From: Phycisphaerae bacterium
Lineage (GTDB): Bacteria; Planctomycetota; Phycisphaerae; Phycisphaerales; Phycisphaeraceae
Reading direction: 5' to 3'
NCBI GenBank assembly: GCA_002688155.1
Contig: NZCH01000020.1
Span: 1-8,844 of the forward strand
Length of the DNA: 8,844 nucleotides
Every line of letters begins with the position of its first letter. Position 1 is the stretch's first letter. Positions 1-5,977 of the stretch are shown here, piece by piece. Made by a program: the position numbers and the translations under genes. The notes beneath the pieces were generated by a model. The model saw only the letters and a program-made list of their open reading frames with translations. It had not been told where the DNA came from and searched no databases.

Positions 1-292
1 CGCCGGAACCATCGTCCTTTGTCTGGGGCCGGTCGATCATCCCGGTCTCGAAATGCGGCGCGGCACGATCATGTGCACCAACCCCGGCGCTGACGTGACC
101 CTTGGCGTGAATTTCAGCCGTGACCGAGTCCTCGAGCTGTCGTCGATGACGTTCGGGCTCGTCATGGTGCGCCGACTGCGAGACCTGTGTGTGTTAGGCA
201 GTGACAAACCGAATGCTTACGACCGCGTGCGTATATGGACCGGCGATCGTTGTGAACTTAACAAAGGTGAGGTGTGGCAGTGGGTGTGCTGA
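1..292 (+). CDS. fhcC: Formyltransferase/hydrolase complex subunit C, C-terminal part (formylmethanofuran dehydrogenase subunit C family)
   Basis: This is the last 96 codons of a gene whose 5' end lies outside the window; the reading frame is open from base 2 to the TGA at 290-292. The visible protein begins AGTIVLCLGPV and continues with MRRGTIMC, which fits the end of the glycine-rich beta-helix of the FmdC/FhcC/GltB-C-like family. It ends RVRIWTGDRCELNKGEVW, matching the family's usual tail (R-x-W-x-GD followed by a KGE segment). In bacteria the Fhc complex moves the formyl group between methanofuran and H4MPT and hydrolyses formylmethanofuran to formate; subunit C is structural and contacts the other subunits. 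The stop codon lies inside the start of mch, so the two genes are translationally coupled. The other fhc genes are presumably upstream, outside the window. The identification rests on a short tail plus the neighbour mch. Confidence 0.8.
   Translation, partial: AGTIVLCLGPVDHPGLEMRRGTIMCTNPGADVTLGVNFSRDRVLELSSMTFGLVMVRRLRDLCVLGSDKPNAYDRVRIWTGDRCELNKGEVWQWVC
263..271 (+). promoter_or_regulatory. Ribosome binding site of mch, inside the end of fhcC
   Basis: The purine-rich stretch AAAGGTGAG lies just before two in-frame GTG codons, at 274 and 280. The spacing to 274 is only 2 bases, while the spacing to 280 is 8 bases. The second GTG (protein start MGVLSLND) is therefore the better-placed initiation codon. 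Confidence 0.5.
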
Positions 293-1242
293 GCCTGAAC
301 GATCGAGCGAAGGTCGTGGCGGACGATCTGACAGCGCGGGCTGGTGAGTTGGGTGTGTCGTGTCACTTCGTTTCCGGCGCGACAGTGATCGACGCCGGTA
401 TTGACGCGCGCGGGAGTTTGAGCGCGGGCGTCATGGTTGCGAGGACATGCCTGGCGGACCTGGGGCACGTGTCGATCGGGGCCGGTCACATCGACGGCGC
501 CGAACAGATCGCCGTACCGCAGGTTGTCGTGCGCATTGACCAGCCCGTCGCCGCGTGCATGGCCAGCCAATACGCGGGCTGGCAGATCAGCATCGACAAG
601 TACTTCGCGATGGGCTCAGGTCCGATGCGCGCAGCTTACGGCAAGGAAGACCTGTACAACGACATCGGGCTGCGTGAAGAACCTAACTGCGCTGTCGGTG
701 TGCTCGAAACGTCGGAACTACCCGGCGCGGACGTGATAGGCTACCTGTCCGATCGTTGCCGCGTTGACCCGCACACGCTGACATTGATTGCCGCGCGTAC
801 GGCAAGCATCACCGGTGGGGTGCAGGTGACAGCGCGCAGTGTCGAGACTGCACTTCACAAACTGCACGAGCTCAAGTTCGACCTCACGCGCATCGTCGCG
901 GGCTTTGGTCACGCGCCGCTGCCGCCGGTTGCAGGTGATGACATCCGCGCGATCGGGCGAACGAATGACGCAGTGCTGTACGGCGCGCAGGTGGTGCTGC
1001 ATGTCACCGGCGACGATGAATCGCTTCAGAACGTCGGCGCGTGTTTGCCATCAAGCACATCAAAAGACTATGGTCGACCGTTCGCGGCTATTTTTTCCGG
1101 CTACGACCACGACTTTTACAAGATCGACCCGATGCTATTCAGCCCGGCGGCAGTGTGTTTTCACAACGTCGAAACAGGACGGACATTTGCGTTTGGCCGG
1201 GTGAATCATGAGGTGCTGCGCGCGTCGTTCTTTGACGGGTGA
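274..1242 (+). CDS. mch: Methenyltetrahydromethanopterin cyclohydrolase
   Basis: Mch interconverts methenyl-H4MPT and formyl-H4MPT in the cytoplasm, the step next to the Fhc complex in H4MPT-linked C1 transfer. The 322-residue product has the family's usual length and many of its landmarks: KYFAMGSGPMRA (109-120), GRTNDAVLYG (228-237), PSSTSKDYGRPF (259-270) and DFYKIDPMLFSPA (280-292). It starts within the last codons of fhcC and is followed after 9 bases by the ATP-grasp gene, so it is an internal operon gene. Two GTG starts are possible, 274 and 280; the ribosome binding site spacing favours 280, which would shorten the protein by two residues. No sign of damage or unusual composition. The assignment is secure from sequence alone. 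Confidence 0.96.
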   Translation: MAVGVLSLNDRAKVVADDLTARAGELGVSCHFVSGATVIDAGIDARGSLSAGVMVARTCLADLGHVSIGAGHIDGAEQIAVPQVVVRIDQPVAACMASQYAGWQISIDKYFAMGSGPMRAAYGKEDLYNDIGLREEPNCAVGVLETSELPGADVIGYLSDRCRVDPHTLTLIAARTASITGGVQVTARSVETALHKLHELKFDLTRIVAGFGHAPLPPVAGDDIRAIGRTNDAVLYGAQVVLHVTGDDESLQNVGACLPSSTSKDYGRPFAAIFSGYDHDFYKIDPMLFSPAAVCFHNVETGRTFAFGRVNHEVLRASFFDG

Positions 1243-1251
1243 GTTCAGGTC

Positions 1252-2145
1252 ATGCACATTGTCATCGTCGTTGAGAAGACAGGTTGGGTCGTGCGTGACC
1301 TTTTGCGTGCAGCGGCGGACCTTGAGGTGAGCGCGGCGACGGCGCGCTGGAGTGCCTTGCGTGCGGACGTTGCAGGCGGGAAGCAGACCGTCCTCGCCGG
1401 TGACGTGGTCCTCACGGATGCGGACGCCGTACTGCTGCGTACGATCGGCGCCGGTACGCTCGAACAAATCGTCTTCTGCATGGACGTGGCGCATCGGCTT
1501 GAGGCGGCCGGTGTCCCGGTCATCAATCCACCTCGCGCAATTGAGACGGCGGTCGATAAGTACCTCGCGCTGACGCGTATTGCCGACGCGGGCATCAACG
1601 TCCCGCGGACGATCGCGTGTCAGACGATCGATGATGCGGCCGCAGCGTTTGCGACCCTTGGTGGCGATGTCGTCGTCAAGCCGCTGTTTGGCGCCGAGGG
1701 TTTTGGCATCACGCGCATCACGGACCTCAACCTGCTTGAGCGCGCCGCGGCACAACTCCAGCGCGCCGGATCAATCATTTACATGCAGCAGTTCATTGAC
1801 GACGCCGAGGGCGACGTTCGACTACTGGTCATTGGTGATCGCGTGGTGACGAGCATGCGACGCGTCGGTGATGACTGGCGGTCGAACATTGCGCGCGGCG
1901 CGAAGGGTGAGCCTTACGATGCGAGCGAATCGCTCGTTGAACTCGCGCTTCAGTCGGCGCGGGCTTGCGGCGCGTTGGTCGCCGGCGTGGACATTCTGAT
2001 CGACCGGCAGGGTCGGGCGTATGTGCTCGAAGTCAACGCGGCGCCTGGCTGGCGTGAACTGGTGCGCGTAACCGGCGTTGACGTGGCGCAGCACGTGCTG
2101 ATGTTCGTGCGCGAGATCGCGACGAAGGGGGCCATGCATGCGTAG
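1252..2145 (+). CDS. RimK-family ATP-grasp ligase of the H4MPT/methanofuran cluster (probable glutamate ligase)
   Basis: A 297-residue ATP-grasp protein of the RimK family (COG0189 type), related to the glutamate ligases MptN and CofF of archaeal cofactor synthesis. Visible landmarks are the start of the ATP-binding region at VPRTI (118-122), the lysine and glycine-rich loop VVKPLFGAEGFG (141-152), DVRLLVIGDRVVTSMRR (188-204), the WRSNIARGAKGE segment (209-220) and the metal-binding end AGVDILI...LEVNAAPGW (244-267), where E260 and N262 are the expected Mg ligands. Such enzymes join an amino acid, usually glutamate, to a carboxylate through an acyl phosphate. A RimK-like gene is a regular member of bacterial H4MPT clusters (orf9 in Methylobacterium, from memory), but its substrate is not firmly known. 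Glutamylation of the methanofuran-type side chain is a reasonable inference. ATG 1252 is the first possible start, since an in-frame stop lies at 1240. It overlaps the next gene by 8 bases. Confidence 0.85.
   Translation: MHIVIVVEKTGWVVRDLLRAAADLEVSAATARWSALRADVAGGKQTVLAGDVVLTDADAVLLRTIGAGTLEQIVFCMDVAHRLEAAGVPVINPPRAIETAVDKYLALTRIADAGINVPRTIACQTIDDAAAAFATLGGDVVVKPLFGAEGFGITRITDLNLLERAAAQLQRAGSIIYMQQFIDDAEGDVRLLVIGDRVVTSMRRVGDDWRSNIARGAKGEPYDASESLVELALQSARACGALVAGVDILIDRQGRAYVLEVNAAPGWRELVRVTGVDVAQHVLMFVREIATKGAMHA
2125..2131 (+). promoter_or_regulatory. Ribosome binding site of the CitG-like gene
   Basis: AAGGGGG lies 6 bases before the ATG at 2138. It sits inside the end of the RimK-like gene and selects this ATG rather than the nearby ATG at 2134, which is an internal codon of the upstream gene. 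Confidence 0.6.
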
Positions 2146-3019
2146 TGTTGGTGAAATAGCGCAACTGGCGTGCGTGTTGGAAGCGACGGCGCCCAAGGCG
2201 GGCAACGTACACCCGCGTTGTGCGTTTCACAACGCGTTCTGGTCGGACTTCGTGGTCAGCGCGAGCGTGACACGGCCGGTTTTCGATCGCGCCGCGGTGT
2301 GCCATGTCGGCGCGACGGTACTTGAGTGCGTGCGCGTGACGCGTGATGCAACGGGCACGAACACGAATCTTGGCATCGCGCTGTTACTGGCTCCGTTGTG
2401 CGCGGTGCTGATCGACACGCCATTGCGGCCGGGCGTGGCACAAGTGCTTCGCCAACTTGATGACAGCGATACCGCAGCCGTATACGAGGCGATCCGCGTG
2501 GCCGCGCCCGGCGGGCTGGGTCGTGTGGCGGCGCACGATGTGCACTACAAGCCGGATACGGACCTGATCACCGCGATGCGCTGCGTTGCCGATCGTGACG
2601 CGATCGCGAGGCAATACGCGTGCGGGTTTGCCGACGTGTTCGATGTCGTGTCACCGTGCCTGGTTCAAGCCGTGTTGCGTGGCGAGCCATTGGACAGGGC
2701 GATTGTCGGCGTGCACCTGCAACTGCTTGCCTCCGCGCCCGACAGCCTGATTCGCCGAAAATGTGGCGATGCCGATGCGCATGATGTTCAGCGGCGTGCG
2801 ACGCAGGTACTCGACGCGGGCTGGCCAAACACGCCCGCGGGACTCGCGGCGTTTGACGAGTTCGACGCGCACCTGCGCGACGACGGCCATCGCCGCAACC
2901 CCGGCACGAGCGCGGATATGATTGCGGCGGGCCTGTTCGTCGCGGTACGTGACGGCGACATTGCGGAACCATTTACATGGTCCGAATCGATCGAACCTGA
3001 ACTGACATGCATAGTCTGA
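2138..3019 (+). CDS. CitG-like protein (triphosphoribosyl-dephospho-CoA synthase family), H4MPT-cluster type
   Basis: A 293-residue protein of the CitG/MdcB family (COG1767 type). It shows EATAPKAGNVHP (15-26), TGTNTNLGIALLLAP (72-86), and near the end NPGTSADMIAAGLF (254-267), the three conserved blocks of the family. True CitG uses ATP as a ribosyl donor to make the citrate lyase prosthetic-group precursor, but no citrate or malonate lyase genes are nearby. A homologue is a standard member of bacterial H4MPT clusters (orf5 in Methylobacterium, from memory), where its reaction is unassigned. An ATP-dependent ribosyl transfer during cofactor synthesis is my inference (see findings). It overlaps the RimK-like gene by 8 bases and the MfnD-like gene by 13 bases, so it is translated as part of the same operon. 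The family call is firm; the function is open. Confidence 0.85.
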   Translation: MRSVGEIAQLACVLEATAPKAGNVHPRCAFHNAFWSDFVVSASVTRPVFDRAAVCHVGATVLECVRVTRDATGTNTNLGIALLLAPLCAVLIDTPLRPGVAQVLRQLDDSDTAAVYEAIRVAAPGGLGRVAAHDVHYKPDTDLITAMRCVADRDAIARQYACGFADVFDVVSPCLVQAVLRGEPLDRAIVGVHLQLLASAPDSLIRRKCGDADAHDVQRRATQVLDAGWPNTPAGLAAFDEFDAHLRDDGHRRNPGTSADMIAAGLFVAVRDGDIAEPFTWSESIEPELTCIV

Positions 3020-4086
3020 TCTTCGAACACGTTTGCGGCGGAGGCATGGCCGGTGAACCGATTCCGCGACATCTCGCGGAGCAGGGGGGGGCGATGTTGC
3101 GCGCTGCCGTCGAAGATTTCATCAGCGCCGGGCATCGGGTGACGACTACGCGTGACGTTCGCATGGATTTCAGGATTCCCGGCGCGGACGTGATTCGCAT
3201 CAGCGCCGATGACCCTTGCGCGCACATGGTCACGGACGCGGCGCGCAGGTGTGACGTGGCTATGATCATCGCGCCCGAATGCGATCGCGTGCTCGAAGGT
3301 TGGTGCGTACGCCTGGGCGAAGCCGGGGTTAAGACAATCAGTTGCAGTCCGCCGGCGGTTCGGCTGTGCGCGGACAAGCGCGCGTGCAGCGAACACCTTC
3401 GGCGACATGGGGTGCCTGTGCCAGAACAGGTCATTATGAATGAGCATGCGGGCATTTCGAGCAAGATCGAATCTGAGCCTTCGCAAGCTCAGGGCTCTGC
3501 GTTGTCAGGCGTCGTTGTCAAGCCGAATGATGGAGCGGGGTGTGCAGACACGTTCCTCGTGCACGACGGGGGTGCGGCATTGGATGTGCGTAACCGGGGC
3601 GACGTTGTTGTTGAGCGATTTCACCGAGGCACGCCGGTGAGCGCGTCGTTTCTGGCGCACGGTGATCGGCTGATTGAGTTGCCCGCTGGGCGGCAAACGA
3701 TCGCGAACTCCGCCATCAATCGTCACATGAATAGGCTTACGTACGCGGGCGGCGCCATCGGTTTGCCGTCGGACTTGGCACGGCGGGCTACAGCGATGGC
3801 GCGTCGCGCGCTTCAATCGATCGAAGGTCTGCGCGGGTTCGTCGGTGTCGACATGGTGCTTGGCGACTCGGCCCCGTCGGCCCCCGGGGTCCTCGGGGAC
3901 GACGGGGCAGGCGACGTCGTGGTTGACATCAATCCGCGATTGACCGTGTCGTACATTGCGCTGTGCACGTTGTGCGAAACGAGTCTCGCGGCCGCGATGC
4001 TTGATATGGACGCACCACTTGCGTTTGATGGGCGCGTCGTCGAGTTTGATTACACGGGGCGCGTGCATGGGGGAGTCGTCACGTGA
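3007..4086 (+). CDS. mfnD: MfnD-like ATP-grasp ligase (tyramine/tyrosine-glutamate ligase type, COG1821)
   Basis: A 359-residue ATP-grasp protein resembling MfnD, which joins glutamate to tyramine in methanofuran synthesis; bacterial methylofuran contains tyrosine instead, so the acceptor here may differ. Landmarks are the N-terminal FEHVCGGGM (6-14) and AMLRAAVEDF (29-38), RHGVPVPE (133-140), the ATP-binding VVVKPNDGAGC (169-179), ELPAGRQ (224-230), NRLTYAGG (242-249) and the metal-binding DINPRLTVSYIA (307-318). Two segments look like additions to the usual fold: residues about 150-166 and about 287-302, each lying over a DNA palindrome. A run of eight G lies in codons 26-28. The start ATG 3007 overlaps the CitG-like gene by 13 bases and the stop overlaps the MfnF-like gene by 4 bases. 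The family is clear; exact orthology to MfnD is inferred from motifs and from the MfnF and MfnB neighbours. Confidence 0.78.
   Translation: MHSLIFEHVCGGGMAGEPIPRHLAEQGGAMLRAAVEDFISAGHRVTTTRDVRMDFRIPGADVIRISADDPCAHMVTDAARRCDVAMIIAPECDRVLEGWCVRLGEAGVKTISCSPPAVRLCADKRACSEHLRRHGVPVPEQVIMNEHAGISSKIESEPSQAQGSALSGVVVKPNDGAGCADTFLVHDGGAALDVRNRGDVVVERFHRGTPVSASFLAHGDRLIELPAGRQTIANSAINRHMNRLTYAGGAIGLPSDLARRATAMARRALQSIEGLRGFVGVDMVLGDSAPSAPGVLGDDGAGDVVVDINPRLTVSYIALCTLCETSLAAAMLDMDAPLAFDGRVVEFDYTGRVHGGVVT
3475..3497 (+). repeat. REP-like palindrome inside the mfnD-like gene
   Basis: GAGCC at 3475-3479 is complementary to GGCTC at 3493-3497, and GAGC (3475-3478) can alternatively pair with GCTC (3487-3490). 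The central part, CCTTCGCAAGCTCAGGG, differs by about one base from CCTTCGACAAGCTCAGGG, a palindrome I know as a very common dispersed repeat in many bacterial genomes. It is read in frame as residues 157-164 (EPSQAQGS), in a loop just before the ATP-binding strand. Confidence 0.5.
3871..3908 (+). repeat. Perfect 9-bp inverted repeat with GC-rich centre inside the mfnD-like gene
   Basis: GCCCCGTCG (3871-3879) is the exact reverse complement of CGACGGGGC (3900-3908). The 20-base centre contains the palindrome CCCCGGGG and can form an inner stem. It encodes the alanine/proline/glycine/aspartate-rich stretch APSAPGVLGDDGA (289-301), which interrupts the expected short turn between VGVDMVLG and DVVVDINPRL. 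Confidence 0.6.
4069..4075 (+). promoter_or_regulatory. Ribosome binding site of the mfnF-like gene
   Basis: GGGGGAG lies 7 bases before the GTG at 4083, which overlaps the TGA of the preceding gene (GTGA, 4083-4086). ATG codons at 4089 and 4092 are in frame but are spaced 13 and 16 bases away. The GTG is therefore the preferred start, though a start at 4089 cannot be excluded. Confidence 0.5.
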
Positions 4087-5180
4087 GTATGATGGCGCTC
4101 GACATAGGAGGTGCGAACATCAAGGCGGCGCACATCGTCGGCGCCGGCACTGCAATGCACGCGTGGTCGCATCCGTTCGCGTTGTGGCAATCGCCAGGCG
4201 ATCTGGTCCGCGAACTCGCCGTTGTCTGCGGACATGCGGGCGCATTTGATCAGATGCTCGTCACAATGACCGCTGAGCTGTGCGACTGTTTTGCCACCAA
4301 ACGCGAGGGCGTAGAGCACGTCCTGGGTGCGGTGGATACGGTCGCGGCGGGTCGGCAGGTACAGGTGTGGTCAACAAACGCGGGCTTCATGACACCGGCA
4401 CAGGCGCACGCTCACCCGTGGGCATGTGCCGCTGGCAACTGGCATGCGCTCGCAACGCTTATCGCGCGCGTTTTCAATGACGAAACGGTTGTGTTGGTCG
4501 ACACCGGTTCGACCACGACGGACATCATCACGCTCGATCATGGCGATGTTCGCGCAGTCGGCCTGGCGGACGCGCAGCGGCTGGCGTCCAGCGAGCTGGT
4601 ATACATTGGCGCAGCACGCACACCGCTTTGCGCGCTGGGGCCGTCGGTGCAACTGATCGGCACCACCTACGGCGTGATGGCCGAGCACTTCGCGACGTCC
4701 GCAGACGTATTCGTGCTCACCGGCGACTGCGAGGAGCAGCCAAACTGTAACGACACCGCGGACGGTCGGCCGCTGTCGCGCCGGTGCGCCGCGGCACGCG
4801 TGCTTCGGATGATCGGCGCGGACCTCGAATTGATGGCAATGAACGAAGCACAGGCGCTCGCCCACGTATTTGCCATTTCAATGCGCGATCGCCTCGCCGG
4901 CGCGATCACCCGGGTGATTGACGTCCGGATGATTGACCGCATTATCCTCAGCGGCAGCGGTGCGTTCCTGGCACAGCGCGCCGCCGATAGGGCCCTGCCA
5001 TCTGTAACACAGACGCACTTCGCGGACCTTTTTGGCAAATCAGCCTCTCACGCAGCGTGCGCCGTTGCGCTTCTGGCACTGGCGGACCATGACGCGACAT
5101 GCCGTTTCATGGCCCGGCGAGACAGGCGTGGTTTTTGCGATGTCACGTCTGGTGATCACACGGCGGACACCGAGCGCTGA
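4083..5180 (+). CDS. mfnF: MfnF-like H4MPT-linked C1 pathway protein (hydantoinase/oxoprolinase-like ASKHA fold, COG1548)
   Basis: A 365-residue protein of the family once called 'H4MPT-linked C1 transfer pathway protein'. The methanogen member MfnF condenses the aminomethylfuran diphosphate with gamma-glutamyltyramine during methanofuran synthesis. The nucleotide-binding fold is visible as LDIGGANIKAAH (6-17), VDTGSTTTDII (139-149) and IILSGSGAFLA (287-297). Further family blocks are TAELCDCFATKREGVEHVL (63-81), WACAAGNWHALA (113-124) and, from about 224, TADGRPLSRRCAAARVLRMIGAD. It begins with a 4-base overlap with the MfnD-like gene and is the last gene of the plus-strand operon. About 30 residues after 333 form a polar tail beyond the fold and overlap the 3' end of mfnB on the other strand. 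Family membership is firm; the reaction is taken from the archaeal enzyme. Confidence 0.85.
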   Translation: MSMMALDIGGANIKAAHIVGAGTAMHAWSHPFALWQSPGDLVRELAVVCGHAGAFDQMLVTMTAELCDCFATKREGVEHVLGAVDTVAAGRQVQVWSTNAGFMTPAQAHAHPWACAAGNWHALATLIARVFNDETVVLVDTGSTTTDIITLDHGDVRAVGLADAQRLASSELVYIGAARTPLCALGPSVQLIGTTYGVMAEHFATSADVFVLTGDCEEQPNCNDTADGRPLSRRCAAARVLRMIGADLELMAMNEAQALAHVFAISMRDRLAGAITRVIDVRMIDRIILSGSGAFLAQRAADRALPSVTQTHFADLFGKSASHAACAVALLALADHDATCRFMARRDRRGFCDVTSGDHTADTER

Positions 5181-5977
5181 ACATTGAAGTCCGCGACGAT
5201 TTGTGCCAGCGTGCCCACACATACAGCGTCGACGGCCGCCCCACGATCGTTCGACACACAGGCCGCGCCGCGTACTGCGACGATGTCCGGACCGAGCGAC
5301 AACGTCCGGCCAAAATCAACGCACGTTAATGATCCGGCCAGCGCGATAAGGAGCCCCGCCGCGCGGACCGCTGCGACCAGGTCGCGCAGGTCATCGTCAT
5401 TTAACCAATCGTAAAGCCCGCACCCGTCCTTGATCGCCGTATCGATCAGTACGCCTTTAAGCCGATGCTCGATGGCGAACTCGACGACGTCTGCAGCCGG
5501 CGGCGCCGCGACACGATGGTGGTCCGCGTATGCAACGGCGATGGGCGCGTGTTGTCGCAGCGACTTGAACCGAGCAAGCAATTGCGACTGCCAGTCGCGC
5601 GGTGCATCTGCCAGCCCGATTTTGATCATGTCGAGTTGCGATGCAAGCCGGCCGGGCGGAGGGGCACACCGCACCAGATCAACCAGTTCACCCAGCGCAG
5701 CGGTGACCGTTGCGCGGTCGCCGGATGTTTGCACGACATCGTTAATCACCGAGACATCAGCCATACCCAGCGCGCCGCGCGCCGGTTCCTTGACGTCGAT
5801 GATGTCCGCGCCCCCGGCGAGCGCGGCTTGTGCCTCGTCGGCGCTGCGCACACTGACAAGCAATCGCACGGTGTGTGCACCTGTGATTCGCCCCTTCCCG
5901 AGCCCGGAACTCGGCGTTGCGGTTGCGTGCGGGTTATTCAGACATCGCTTATTCGTCGTTGTCATTGACCGGCTCAT
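5156..5977 (-). CDS. mfnB: (5-formylfuran-3-yl)methyl phosphate synthase (MfnB, former UPF0264)
   Basis: MfnB condenses two glyceraldehyde 3-phosphates to the furan phosphate that starts methanofuran synthesis. Numbered from the longest frame (273 residues), landmarks are LLVSVRSADEAQAAL (39-53), ADIIDVKEPARGALG (57-71) with D61 and K63, IKIG with K119, LIDTAIKDGCGL (177-188) with D179 and K183, and PDIVAVRGAAC (230-240). The lysines and aspartates match those known as essential in the Methanocaldococcus enzyme. The start is uncertain: ATG 5977, ATG 5965, or GTG 5869. The GTG gives 237 residues starting MRLLVSVRS, the usual family N-terminus, has AGGTG eight bases upstream, and puts the first key lysine at position 27 as in the archaeal protein. 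The ATG starts would overlap the end of truD and add an unconserved leader of 32-36 residues. Its 3' end overlaps the mfnF-like gene by 25 bases, tail to tail. Confidence 0.93.
   Translation of the reverse strand: MSRSMTTTNKRCLNNPHATATPSSGLGKGRITGAHTVRLLVSVRSADEAQAALAGGADIIDVKEPARGALGMADVSVINDVVQTSGDRATVTAALGELVDLVRCAPPPGRLASQLDMIKIGLADAPRDWQSQLLARFKSLRQHAPIAVAYADHHRVAAPPAADVVEFAIEHRLKGVLIDTAIKDGCGLYDWLNDDDLRDLVAAVRAAGLLIALAGSLTCVDFGRTLSLGPDIVAVRGAACVSNDRGAAVDAVCVGTLAQIVADFNVQRSVSAV

Noticed and set aside
1135..1755. Long minus-strand frame of 206 codons opposite mch and the RimK-like gene
   Set aside because: It is a shadow frame opposite two clearly conserved genes, rich in Arg/Asp/His as expected from complementing GC-rich coding DNA, with no recognisable motif.
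2788..3486. Minus-strand frame of 232 codons opposite the CitG-like and MfnD-like genes
   Set aside because: It spans the junction of two conserved plus-strand genes and shows no family features; a shadow frame.
4905..4918. Perfect 14-bp palindrome ATCACCCGGGTGAT inside the mfnF-like gene
   Set aside because: It encodes ordinary conserved-looking helix residues, causes no apparent insertion, and a palindrome of this length can arise by chance in a GC-rich coding region.
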